Positions 51,601 to 60,975 of a stretch of DNA of 64,000 bases are shown one piece after another. Position 1 is the stretch's first letter; each line of letters starts with the position of its first letter. The position numbers and the translations under genes are program-made. This DNA is from Caenorhabditis elegans (taxonomy: Eukaryota > Nematoda > Chromadorea > Rhabditida > Rhabditidae): positions 7,254,001-7,318,000 of the forward strand of contig NC_003281.10 in assembly GCF_000002985.6 (NCBI RefSeq), written 5' to 3'. The notes under the pieces are model-generated. The model saw only the letters and a program-made list of their open reading frames with translations. It had not been told where the DNA came from and searched no databases.

Positions 51601-54266
51601 AGTGTGGCCTCGAAAACCGTTTAATTTCTCATTTCTATTCGTTCGAGGGATCTCATTATCAGATTTATCGCCTTATCACCCTCCACAAGGAATTCTTTAG
51701 CGGCATTTGTAGCAAGAAAAAAGTGTTTGAAGGTTTCTGAACCGTCATGTCCCTTGAAGTGATTAATGTATTTTTCGCGCATCTCTACTTTTTGTGTGTC
51801 GGAGGGTGACGATTCTAACAGGGATATACACATACCCCGAGACATACTGGCGCTTGCACGGGATACAAATATTTGGGGTTTTGAACTGAGATAATATCAA
51901 TCTCGAATGTCATTGATATATTATTTTTCAAAACTGGGGAAATTTTAAGAAAAAAAAATTTAGACTCCCAATTTCAGAAAGCAATCAACGAGTGCGAAGG
52001 TGAATACATGGATAATAAGAAATTGATAGAAACAAAAGATCTTCGTCGTCAAATTCCGAAAGGATTCAGTTATTTTGCCGTTGATTTTGGACTTTCAAAT
52101 GGATTTGCTCATGTTATTGAAAGTCACGATCACTTTCCATCCACATTTGCTACGGTGGGTTTTTACGAATTATTTGAGAAATCAGATACTGTATTATGTA
52201 CCCAGACGCGAAGTTTTGCGATTTTTGCCTCAAAGATACAGTACCGGGTCTCAACACGAAATTTTTTGTTAAAAGCAAAGGGTGTGCGCCTTTAAAGTGT
52301 ACTGTAGTCTGAAAGTATTGTTTCTGTGGCAAAATGTTTTAATCGAAAATCTATTAAAAATCGATAAATATTCCGCGGGACATGGTACCGTATTTTTAAA
52401 AGAAAAATTGTAAAGGGTAATAGTTACCGTAATACCCTAACAAGGGAAGTCTTTGAGGGGGTCCGTAGATTTGGGGTTCTCATGCTAAAATTCCTACAGA
52501 AGAGTGTTAGTTATGATCTCTCCAAAAAATTTAGCTGCCCAGGTCAAGTTTCAGCAAAGTTATGACGTTTTGAAATTTCAGTTAAAAACACCATTGAAAT
52601 CCACTGTCTTACCATGCAATCCACGCAAATCTCAGCTTGCGTGACCACCGAAAATGTGACACCCACCACATTGAGTTGAAAAATGTCCTCGGTGGCCGAG
52701 TTGGGAGTGCGCGCGTCTGATAAGATTTAAGCTTTGGTTCGATTCCTTCTATTTTTGAAATATTTTTGTAAGTTGAATAAAGTTGTAAAACAACTCATTC
52801 AAACATTTTTGCGCATTTTTAAAGTGATTTTATTCTTATTCGGGAACCTAGAATCATTGTCCGCACTTTTTGGAAATTTTTATTTTTTTCATTTTTGCTC
52901 AAAATTTCTTGATCAACTCCAAGCAAAAAATTCAAAAAATTTCATTTTTCTAAACAATTATGAAATTGCTATGTTGTTGTTCAGAAATGTATGAAACGTA
53001 CATTACACAAGTTTTAACTCTCTATTCGCAAGTAAACCGTCGAAATGATCTACATCTCACGAACTTTGTGCAAAATATTTAACCAACTTTGAAGTTGCAT
53101 AACTTCGTTGAGATAAATTATTTTGAAAAATGATCAACTAACAAAATGTTTGTTGAATAATAGTGAACAAAGTTTTAATTATAAACTTTTTGATACCTTC
53201 AGCCACCAAAAAGTTGTGACCGTTTTCCAAAACACAATGTTAATAGAAAAACTAGCCAAATGCCAACCTTGTTTTCTTCTTTGTAGCTGGAGGTATCAAA
53301 AAGTTTATAACTAAAACTTTGTTCACTATTATTCAACAAACATTTTGTTAGTTGATCATTTTTCAAAATAATTTATCTCAACGAAGTTATGCAACTTCAA
53401 AGTTGGTTAAATATTTTGCACAAAGTTCGTGAGATGTAGATCATTTCGACGGTTTACTTGCGAATAGAGAGTTAAAACTTGTGTAATGTACGTTTCATAC
53501 ATTTCTGAACAACAACATAGCAATTTCATAATTGTTTAGAAAAATGAAATTTTTTGAATTTTTTGCTTGGAGTTGATCAAGAAATTTTGAGCAAAAATGA
53601 AAAAAATAAAAATTTCCAAAAAGTGCGGACAATGATTCTAGGTTCCCGAATAAGAATAAAATCACTTTAAAAATGCGCAAAAATGTTTGAATGAGTTGTT
53701 TTACAACTTTATTCAACTTACAAAAATATTTCAAAAATAGAAGGAATCGAACCAAAGCTTAAATCTTATCAGACGCGCGCACTCCCAACTCGGCCACCGA
53801 GGACATTTTTCAACTCAATGTGGTGGGTGTCACATTTTCGGTGGTCACGCAAGCTGAGATTTGCGTGGATTGCATGGTAAGACAGTGGATTTCAATGGTG
53901 TTTTTAACTGAAATTTCAAAACGTCATAACTTTGCTGAAACTTGACCTGGGCAGCTAAATTTTTTGGAGAGATCATAACTAACACTCTTCTGTAGGAATT
54001 TTAGCATGAGAACCCCAAATCTACGGACCCCCCTCAAAGACTTCCCTTGTAAATTCAATTACCTAGTTTTTAGAAAAATAAAAATAGAAAAGCAATTTAA
54101 TTTTTTTCAGGAAATAATTGCCGGAATGCTTGATCTACCACCGAAAAAGTGGAGAAAACGAGAAACCGATGAAATGTCGAAGCAGAAGTCTCGTGCTGAA
54201 AATTTCAAAAAGCTCTGGGAGCCAGTTGATTGGACAAAACGGTTGAAAAATGATTCGACAAAGTGA
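39636..54266 (+). CDS. CWF19L2-like splicing factor
   Basis: Ten exons (39636-39752, 39807-39971, 40053-40214, 40535-40651, 40822-40942, 47411-47505, 48798-48927, 50069-50211, 51978-52154, 54111-54266) give 460 residues. The first 225 are charged and disordered ([11 protein letters not shown], many [14 protein letters not shown] runs), as in Cwf19 relatives. From about 228 the two CwfJ C-terminal domains follow: CSRC, then [37 protein letters not shown] and [12 protein letters not shown], ending in [12 protein letters not shown]. This HIT-like region in yeast/human homologues acts in the spliceosome near lariat debranching. At 460 residues it is about half the human CWF19L2 length, mostly by a shorter N-terminal part. 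Intron 5 is 6.5 kb and holds a nested gene on the other strand; introns 7 and 9 hold repeats. Confidence 0.93.
43909..44160 (-). CDS. Small hypothetical protein with C-terminal hydrophobic segment
   Basis: An 83-codon frame starts [18 protein letters not shown] and ends with [20 protein letters not shown], which looks like a tail anchor. An acceptor-like TACTCTCAG lies about 77 bases upstream on the minus strand, and the frame is open from there to the ATG. It lies about 530 bp downstream of the PAN-domain gene on the same strand, so it could be a second cistron. A possible 71-nt intron (44081-44011, GTAAAC to AAATTCAG) would shift the frame and lose the hydrophobic end, so the unspliced reading is preferred. 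I do not recognise a family, and the call could be wrong. Confidence 0.3.
   Translation of the reverse strand: MKTNIENWKERTNDVEYFSAENMNTSGKQTISSFQKDDARPICTNRLQIQKNTESGRQSLQIIRLGVAVFCTLLIFETLNQLL
44688..45480 (-). CDS. Secreted PAN/apple-like domain protein, nested in an intron
   Basis: Exons 45480-45345, 45241-44912 and 44806-44688 give 194 residues. Residues 1-17 ([17 protein letters not shown]) are a signal peptide. Residues about 48-132 carry the Cys pattern of a PAN/apple-like fold: [31 protein letters not shown] and KIRC. PAN domains bind proteins or sugars outside the cell. The tail is acidic (DDVEDVEEA), then basic, and ends [10 protein letters not shown]. The gene lies wholly inside the fifth intron of the CWF19-like gene on the opposite strand, so it must have its own promoter, probably the GC-rich 45560-45780 stretch. 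Function beyond secretion cannot be told. Confidence 0.85.
49090..49385. repeat. Three-copy minisatellite, unit about 105 bp
   Basis: The unit starting TAAAATAGCAAAAAAAAA recurs at 49090, 49195 and 49301 with very few differences, mostly in A-run and T-run length. Degraded copies of its TACCAA and AAAACC words continue to about 49720. It lies in intron 7 of the CWF19-like gene. The minus-strand open frame across it (49216-49671) only reflects A-rich repeat DNA. Confidence 0.85.
52199..52440. repeat. Dispersed repeat fragment next to the foldback element
   Basis: It begins TACCCAGACGCGAAGTTTTG, nearly the left end of the 15856-16135 repeat, continues with ACAGTACCGGGTCTCAACACG and GCGCCTTTAAAG, and ends with GTTACCGTAATACCC. 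It appears to be a diverged member or composite of the dispersed families also seen at 15856, 24267, 31005 and 56865. It directly abuts the foldback element. Confidence 0.55.
52685..52755 (+). other. tRNA-like Pol III promoter sequence, left arm
   Basis: TGGCCGAGTTGG at 52693-52704 matches the A box and GGTTCGATTCC at 52736-52746 the B box of a tRNA gene, at tRNA-like spacing, followed by a T-run. The flanks do not form an acceptor stem (5' GTCCTCG has no partner after the B box), so this is not a working tRNA. It may be a tRNA-derived SINE-like module able to bind TFIIIC. Confidence 0.6.
53734..53804 (-). other. tRNA-like Pol III promoter sequence, right arm
   Basis: This is the mirror copy in the right arm of the foldback element: B-box complement GGAATCGAACC at 53743-53753 and A-box complement CCAACTCGGCCA at 53785-53796. 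Both boxes are intact, so the two units point toward the loop of the palindrome. Confidence 0.6.
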
Positions 54267-54353
54267 TTATCTTGATTTATTCCATAATTTGTTATTCTCT
54301 GTATTACTCTTTTATTGTTTTTATACTTTTCGCTTCATTATGAAATATCAATT

Positions 54354-54890
54354 TCAAAACGATATAGAAACTCCATTGATCTCAACAGTCTCTCCTTCAA
54401 ATCCTTTAACTGTTGTACGGCCCAATGTGGCGAAGTGCTCACGGAGTTGATTCTGCTTTGGAAGAAGATCAGCGATCGTTGGATCCGACAGAAATTCCAT
54501 CAGATTGTGTTCAGCCTCAGCTTGATTGCACTGGAAAAATCCGTATTAATTTAATTAATCAAATAATCTCAATAACATACCAATTTAAGCATTTTTTCAA
54601 CATATTGAGCTTTTGCTTCTGCTTCATCCATATTTCCCAATTGATTCCATGCATTCCATTTCATTCGCTGCTCAATTTGAAAGAAATATGGTTGAATTGT
54701 ATCACATTTCCCTGATGTTGCCTGTTTATAGAGGCTATACATTTGCAGCTGATCATTGATACTAGTTTTAATTGGTCCTAAATAGGCTTTTCTTGATTCA
54801 AAACAATTATTATTTCAGCTCACCATTTTTAGGCAATGCATTAATAATCCACACTGCTGCCTCGAATTGCTCATCGAGTGATTTACCCAT
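54354..54890 (-). CDS. Acyl-CoA-binding protein (ACBP family)
   Basis: Exons 54890-54824, 54777-54581 and 54530-54354 give 146 residues. Residues 1-90 match ACBP: FEAAVWIINALPKNG, then YSLYKQATSGKC, KWNAWNQLGNM and AKAQYVEKM. The ligand residues of bovine ACBP (Tyr28, Lys32, Lys54, Tyr73) fall on Tyr36, Lys40, Lys62 and Tyr81, so binding of long-chain acyl-CoA should be intact. A C-terminal extension of about 55 residues (from about 92) is not part of the core fold. ACBPs buffer acyl-CoA for lipid synthesis and oxidation. The ATG lies 254 bp after the stop of the upstream gene on the same strand, which suggests an operon. The stop is 88 bp from that of the convergent CWF19-like gene. Confidence 0.92.
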
Positions 54891-55143
54891 TGTTGAAGTG
54901 ATAATATTGGAAACTATTTACGACTGAGCTTGCGGAAAATGAGAAGACTGGAGTACGCGGAACAAATTAGTGATGTGACAGTTTAAGACGTTTGAATAAA
55001 ACAACGAACTTTTATGAAATTCTTAATTGAGAAAACATCAATACGCACAAAAAGTCAATAAAGAGTTAATCAAACACTCTAAAACAGAATAATCGATAAT
55101 AAAATCAATAGGTAACAATAACTGCTTGTGGATGCCGTGCTGA

Positions 55144-56716
55144 TCAGAATCGTCGGACCGGCGCCTCCGTCTGTCTAACAGTCTTTCTGAAAAATACTAT
55201 ATTGAAAACAAAATTTATATACTGACAACGTACTCGATTCTCTGTGCAATTCTATCCTCTTGTGTTGCTCCGTAAAGCTCGATTTGATAGTAGTTGTGAT
55301 TGAGATGTTTCGGCTCAGATGATGGCTCTAAAAATGCAAATTTTATCAACTGTTTAGCGACAGTCTAACAACTACCAAAGAGATCTAGAAAACTTACTTG
55401 GCATGTTATCAGGTCTTTTTGGGTAACGTTGTCCAATACGAATCGGTGAGGGCACAATAGATGGCGGTGCAACACCAGGATGAGTAGCTATCACTGGAAC
55501 CACCGATGGAGCTGGCACTGCTGCATTCGGAATGTAATTGAAGCGAAAGTCCGGCGTGATCTGAAAATCATAATGACTTCTTTTTTCATAAATATTTATT
55601 ACTTTTCCATTGTATGCAGCAGCTGGATTAAATGTGTGCCTTGCCGCTGGTGGATGGATGTCAGTACGATTAATTTGGGAATTGAATCCGAAACGGTTTG
55701 ACGATTGGGAAGTATGGCTGGCATCGTTTTCTGCCTTATATTCCATTTGAGAGTTGTCCCTCGAGCTATCATTCGAATTTGCGAAGCGTCTGTAGTTTGG
55801 CTGAAAATAGTCATTTTAAACTAATGTGTTTTTATTTGAAACGAACTGTCGTTTTATGGCTGTTGTTGAAGTAACTGTCTCCACTACTCGAATGTTCAGA
55901 TGTCAATGGTGGTCTCGACGGAAAACTGACTCCATTCTCCTGAAATTAAACAAACAGTCAACGAACAAGAAATACAAACCAACAAAGCTTCGCAGTTTCC
56001 CAAAGTAATCTCCACGCCCTCGTCTTGGAACATGTGTACCAGAATCTGCCAGATTTTCCATCCCACTCGTTCCCGCATTTGGAGATTTTCCGTTCTTCAG
56101 CTGTTCTTCTTCTGGAAAAATGATCGATGAATTTCTGCTGATGAGAATAATGATTTGCATACCGAATGCGATTCTAGCATCTGTCATCGTCCTTTGATCG
56201 ACAGACTTGTTGTAGTGCTCGGCACGTTCGACGAGTCCCTTCAACATAAACTTGTTTGTCAGTCTCGGTCGATAGCACTGCAATGAGTACGCCCGATTTT
56301 GGGACTTTTCGACTTATGTGAACCACAAAGTCTGAAAGCGACACTTCTGAAACTTACAGTGGATCTTATGTGTTCTTCTGGAATGCGTGAAGTAGCGAAG
56401 AGAGATGAAGAGAGATCGTTAGCTGCAAATAACATAAACTTTCTCTCGAAGTTTCGTAAAGATATCCTCACTGTCATCCTCATTCAAATCAGCAGCCAGC
56501 TCGCGAAGAAATGCTTCGCTGTTAAATTGCGAAAAATCCTGAAATAGGAAACTATTCAACTGTCACAGTTCATCAAGAGTATTCGATAATTTTCTGAATT
56601 ATCGAACCAACCTCATCTCTCAGGCAACATCCGTTTGGATTGTTTTGCTCTCGTCTTTCCTAAATTTTAAAATGAATTCTTCTTAAAGATTGTTGACCTA
56701 CGTTCACTCTCTCCAT
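55144..56716 (-). CDS. Unrecognised Asn/Ser- and Pro-rich protein
   Basis: Eleven exons (56716-56702, 56659-56612, 56538-56472, 56422-56358, 56277-56163, 56111-55984, 55939-55847, 55800-55603, 55560-55398, 55327-55234, 55186-55144) give 342 residues. Residues 20-45 are acidic (FLRELAADLNEDD). About 66-105 form a basic helical part (RPRLTNKFMLKGLVERAEHY). About 110-245 are Ser/Asn/Arg-rich and likely disordered, with an RRGRG patch. About 254-285 are Pro/Val-rich (PAPSVVPVIATHPGVAPP). The C-terminus is charged. Such make-up suits an RNA-associated or scaffold protein, but I recognise no family. The donor after KLRSF is GTTGGT, less certain than the rest. Intron 8 is 42 nt and in frame, so retention would add 14 codons. 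TTTTTCAG before the first exon may be a trans-splice site. Confidence 0.75.
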
Positions 56717-57327
56717 CGTTTTTTGGATAATCGGAAAAGAAGTTTCGGCGATTTCCTGAAAAATTAAAACAGTATTTAAAACAGATCGTTAAAATATTTA
56801 AAATGCAAAAAGTTAAGTTCGTTGTTTCCTAAAAACTAAACAAATTCGCGCCGTCCACAGTACCTTTGTACAATCGCGTCGAGACCCAAATCTCTCCCGA
56901 AAAGACGTGCCTTTAAAGCAGTTTTTTTTATTTTTCTGTTTCTCTCATTCCGCTTATTTTTCTCTTTCAAGTATCTTCAAACTGTTCAAATTTCTGCGCA
57001 ATGTGATATCGGATGATTATGCTAATAAATCTATCATCGTAAAAAAGGTGAAGCACAGAGTGCGGTGCGTCCACAGAGCCATAAATTATAGAATTCTATA
57101 GAACGTGACGAGGTTGTGGTAAACAACTACTTGGTTCTAACTCGAAGCGTATTGTACTTTTCGAATTGCTTAATTTATTCTAATAGTTTTCAAAAATCAG
57201 TTGTTGCTGTGCTCTATGTGATTATTTATAGTTCCGCCCATTCTCATTTTCATCTTTGTTTACTCGAAAATCCTTTTTATCGATTGCAGTTTTCAGGTTC
57301 GAATACGCAGGTGACCTCATTCTACAA
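56717..57327. promoter_or_regulatory. Bidirectional promoter region with repeat fragment
   Basis: These 611 bp separate the minus-strand Pro/Asn-rich gene from the plus-strand cation transporter. At about 56865-56925 lies another copy of the dispersed repeat (CGCGTCGAGACCC and GTGCCTTTAAAGCAG). No other gene is seen. An acceptor-like TTTTCAG near 57295 precedes the transporter start. Confidence 0.5.
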
Positions 57328-58914
57328 ATGTCTGATTCCAGCCAAACAGAACATAAAAATCCCGAAGTCAGGTATTTATCTGCAAATTCTAAAGTTTGAA
57401 AATTGCATTTCCAATTTACAGCGCGAGCAATTCAAGTTCAAGTTCCACGGACAATACCACGGACAATACCACGTCAGACGAAGAGAAACTAGTCAAAAGG
57501 GTAAGATCCTAGAATAACATTAAAAAAACAGTGTTTCTAAAATTACTAATATTCAGGCTCAAGCTGCGAAGAAGCAGCTCACAGAATACTATAAGAAGCA
57601 AAATGAGATACTGGACCATTTCAAACAGGATAGTGAGCAGATAGAGGCAACTCGACGGACTAAAATACGGCATCAAAGTCTCAAATCGAACGAGTCGGAG
57701 TTTTCGGAAGTTAATGAGCATGATCATTTGAGCTCTCTAAAAGCGTCTACAGTATCAATTCATTCAAAGGATTCCCTCATGGTTCGTCATGAAGAAGCTC
57801 AGAATGAAGAGATAAAGCTTACAAAAGCAGCAGCTCGTCTTGCCCACATCACTCTTTTTGTCAATTTAGTTCTCATGTTGGCTAAAATCTTTGCATCCTA
57901 CCTCTCAGGTTCGATGTCCATTATTTCATCAATGGTTGATTCTGTCGTGGATCTCACTTCTGGAGCAGTTCTTTCAATTTCTTCACGAATGATTCGAAAA
58001 CGTGATCCGTATCAATATCCACGCGGGAGAACTCGCGTGGAGCCGCTTTCACTGATTCTTATCAGTGTTATCATGGGAATGGCAAGTGTACAGCTTATTA
58101 TCTCCTCAGTGAGAAGAATCCATGACGCAGGTGCGAATCTTTCAGCGTTTAAATTCGTTAACGACTTATTTCAGCAGTCTATGGTATCAAAGACCCAATT
58201 AATGTGAGCTGGCCAACTATTGCAATCATGGGATCAACGATTGCCGTAAAGCTAACTCTTTTCATTATTTGTCAGAAGTATGTAGAATTTCTGATTTCCT
58301 AAAAACATATTATCAAACTATTCTTTTCAGATACAAATCCAATTCTTCTATCAAAGTTCTCTCTCTGGATCATCGTAATGATTGCATTTCAAATTCAATG
58401 GCTCTGGCATGTGCATGGCTCGCTTTTTATTATACTGTGAAAGACGGTGACGAGAAATCAGGAGCCGTGGTTTTTGAAAAGCAGTTCGATTTATATTATT
58501 TGGATCCTGCTGGCGCCATACTTGTATCTGTATACATCCTCTACACGTGGATCCGAACCGGATACGCGCATTTCGTCATGCTCAGTGGAAAGTCAGCTCA
58601 TCCAGAGTTGATCAATCGGATTGTTCATCAGTGTATCGAGCATGATCCACGGATTACACATATTGACACCGTTTATGTATATCACTATGGAACCAAATTT
58701 CTTGTCGAGGTAACAAACGAAAATATAATCTTCAAATATAAAATAATTTCAGGTTCACATCGTTCTTGACCAAAACATGAGCCTCAAAGTGACCCACGAC
58801 ATAGCCGAAAGCCTTCAAACAGGAATCGAATCGCTTCCGGAAATCGAGAGAGCCTTTGTTCATTGTGACTACGAATTTGAGCATCACCCACATGACGAGC
58901 ACAAGGCCGTTTAA
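57328..58914 (+). CDS. Cation diffusion facilitator, probable Mn type
   Basis: Exons 57328-57371, 57422-57500, 57557-58130, 58175-58277, 58331-58709 and 58753-58914 give 446 residues. The first 120 are cytosolic, Ser-rich and charged. Six membrane segments follow, then a C-terminal CDF domain (GTKFLVEVHIVLDQNMSL) ending in a His/Asp-rich tail (HHPHDEH). The metal site in the second span is DSVVD (Asp169, Asp173) and in the fifth DHRND (Asp280, Asp284). This D-x3-D pattern, in place of the H-x3-D of zinc transporters, marks the manganese group of CDFs. It would export Mn2+ from the cytosol into an organelle or out of the cell in exchange for protons. The metal is an inference from motifs. I recall a CDF gene of this type on C. 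elegans chromosome III. Confidence 0.93.
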
Positions 58915-59208
58915 GAATCCTTTCACTTGATAGTTTACAATGTATTTTGAATTAATATCTTACTTTACTGCCCGCAAATATTTTATTTTTCAAAGATCCC
59001 CCACCAATCCGAGTCTCCCATTTTAATCATTCCGAATTTTTTAGAAGTTTTGAAATCTTGAAGAATGATTCTAATTATATTCAGAATGACCACCATTATA
59101 TGTTTTACCTTTCACTTCTACTATCCATGTCTCACAGATCAATCGGTTCGATTAAAATCTTCATTTTTAAAGAGTAGACAATTAAAATTAAGAATCAAAA
59201 AATGAATT

Positions 59209-60975
59209 CTAGCAAGAAAGTCCATAGCAATCATAAGCAAATCCGATTCTCTCCAACTCGCATTGCATCCATCCAACATACAAATTGCACTCGGTATCGA
59301 AGAAATCTTTGATGCATCCGATGAATGTCTCGGTGGCTCCACAGAAATTATTTGGATTGGCGTTTACGGTGGCATTGAATTTGTAGAAACATGCACGATA
59401 TTGGTTTCCGTCGGTGGTTTCTCCTTTACGAATGCAGTCAATATTGCTCTGGTATACTGGAAGAAATACAATAATTGGAAATTCCAAAACTTTGTGTATG
59501 TTTGTATTTCTGTCCCAGAAGGCTTCGATATCTGTTTTCAATTTACGAAATGACTATTATGGGGACTCAGAAAAATTCATCTGTTGAGTTCGAAACGCCC
59601 CGCCCCCAGGAGTTGGGTCTCGTTAGGAATTGGCGGCGATACCGTAAATTCCATCGGTTTTTGCCCCGGTTTTTTAATTATTTTCATGTTTGAATGATGT
59701 TTAAGAAATGCATTTGAAGTTTAACATCGGCTAAAATTATTGAAAGTATTTGAACTTACGGTTTTACCGCCAATATTGCCCAATGCCTAACGAGACCCAA
59801 CGTTTAGGGGAGGAGCGCGATTGCGTCTCGATATCGCAAGTCGAATTATTCTGCTCACAATAACTTTTACGAAAGGTTACGGTAGTATGTTACAACTTCT
59901 TGGAAATGTGAATTTTCATTTTAAATGTACAAACTCTCTTTTTGAGGGGTCTCGCCACGATCTCAATCATAAAATTGATCTTAAATGTGGGGTTTAAAGT
60001 TAATGATGTTTCACATTTCATTTTTCTACAGTATGGAAAATTTTAAATTCACCTTCTGGAAATAATTAGCTATTTTGGAGTGTCTTACCATCAAATCCAG
60101 TACTACAAATAAATTCCAAATGTTTCATCAAATGAGTGTATTGCATAACATTCCACCAATCAGTGTTACCCAATGAAATCAAATAGAAACGATCTGTACA
60201 AGTATCATAGGCGGCACCAAGAGTTTGAACGAATTGCTGACGAGCTCTGAAAATTGATTTGGTTTGAAATGTGACTGATAATTATTTGATGAAAACTAAC
60301 TGACAAACCGCAGCCAATTGATCCATTCCTTGATCAATCATTCCGATTGTCGCATTGGTGAGAATGTTGGCTTCACGCCAAGTAGTTGTTGGAGCAAGAC
60401 CAACGGAAGAAGCAAATCCAGCCTTAAATGGTAAAAAAATTTCCTTTTGCTACGTTTTGATATTTATAGTCAGAAAATGACAATTTCTTACTCCCTGTAT
60501 CTTTTCTCATGCGAGACTCTAGGTGTAGGATCATGCTCAGCAGACCAAGTAGCTTCCAAAACTTGCTAAATTGCATATCTTCAAACTGGCATTACACAAA
60601 CATTTTTGCTTTCTGTTTTATTTCTTTTCATTGCAAAATTCCATTATTTGTTACACAGAGTCCAACACATTTTACCAAAAGCGATCGAAATTTTTTAGAA
60701 CTGTTCTGCTGTACAAATTTTGAAATTTCTAGAATCTAAAACTTCTCACTTTCTCACTGGCTCGAGTCGAGCTTCTTCCTTAAACTAACCTGAGCAGATG
60801 CAAATGGTACACTATTACACGTTCCAATTGCCAAATTACTTGGTCCAGCAACTGAGAAATACTTTTGAACTTGTTGATCCGTGAGCAAGTAATCTCCAAG
60901 AGTTGGAAGAAGTGGATTAAAGAGTCCAGTGACTAAGAGTACGGACGAAAGTCCGATAATGAAGCGGAGAAGCAT
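59209..60975 (-). CDS. Secreted Cys-rich nematode protein (DUF19/T20D4.11-like)
   Basis: Exons 60975-60790, 60422-60301, 60246-60089 and 59456-59209 give 237 residues. The N-terminus MLLRFIIGLSSVLLVTGLF is a signal peptide. The rest is extracellular with about a dozen Cys spaced as in the nematode T20D4.11-like (DUF19) domain: AVCQ, YDTCTDRF, EFICST, IDCIRKG, RACFYKF, NNFCGAT, GCIKDF, TECNLYVGWMQCE and YDCYGLSC. Potential N-glycosylation sites are NAT at two places. No enzymatic motif is seen. The acceptor of the second exon is TTTAAG, slightly unusual. The third intron (633 bp) contains an inverted repeat. The family name is a pattern-based call. Confidence 0.85.
59596..59815. repeat. Inverted repeat in intron of the Cys-rich gene
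   Basis: TTGGGTCTCGTTAGG at 59613-59627 pairs exactly with CCTAACGAGACCCAA at 59786-59800. Flanking GC-rich stretches (GCCCCGCCCCCAGG, AGGGGAGGAGCGCG) and TTGGCGG/CCGCCAA extend the symmetry. It probably is a small foldback element; a GTCTCGA-like word near 59825 recalls the dispersed repeats elsewhere in the window. Confidence 0.7.

Larger units (their letters stand above)
52441..54049. mobile_element. 1.6-kb foldback (long inverted repeat) element
   Basis: The two halves are nearly perfect reverse complements: CAAGGGAAGTCTTTGAGG at 52441 matches CCTCAAAGACTTCCCTTG ending at 54049, with arms of about 775 bp and a loop of about 60 bp near 53215-53275. The same 86-codon frame appears at 52734-52994 (+) and 53495-53755 (-), which shows how little the arms have diverged. 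TAA flanks each end (52438-52440, 54050-54052), a likely target duplication. No transposase is encoded. The element sits in the last intron of the CWF19-like gene, where the pre-mRNA would form a very long hairpin. Confidence 0.9.

Noticed and set aside
52685..52755. Functional tRNA gene
   Set aside because: A and B boxes are good, but the 5' end cannot pair with the sequence after the T arm and no clear anticodon stem forms, so it is tRNA-like only.
52734..53755. Two identical 86-residue open frames, one on each strand
   Set aside because: They are the same sequence in the two arms of the foldback element. The Phe/Leu/Lys-rich product reflects T-rich DNA and has no recognisable domain.
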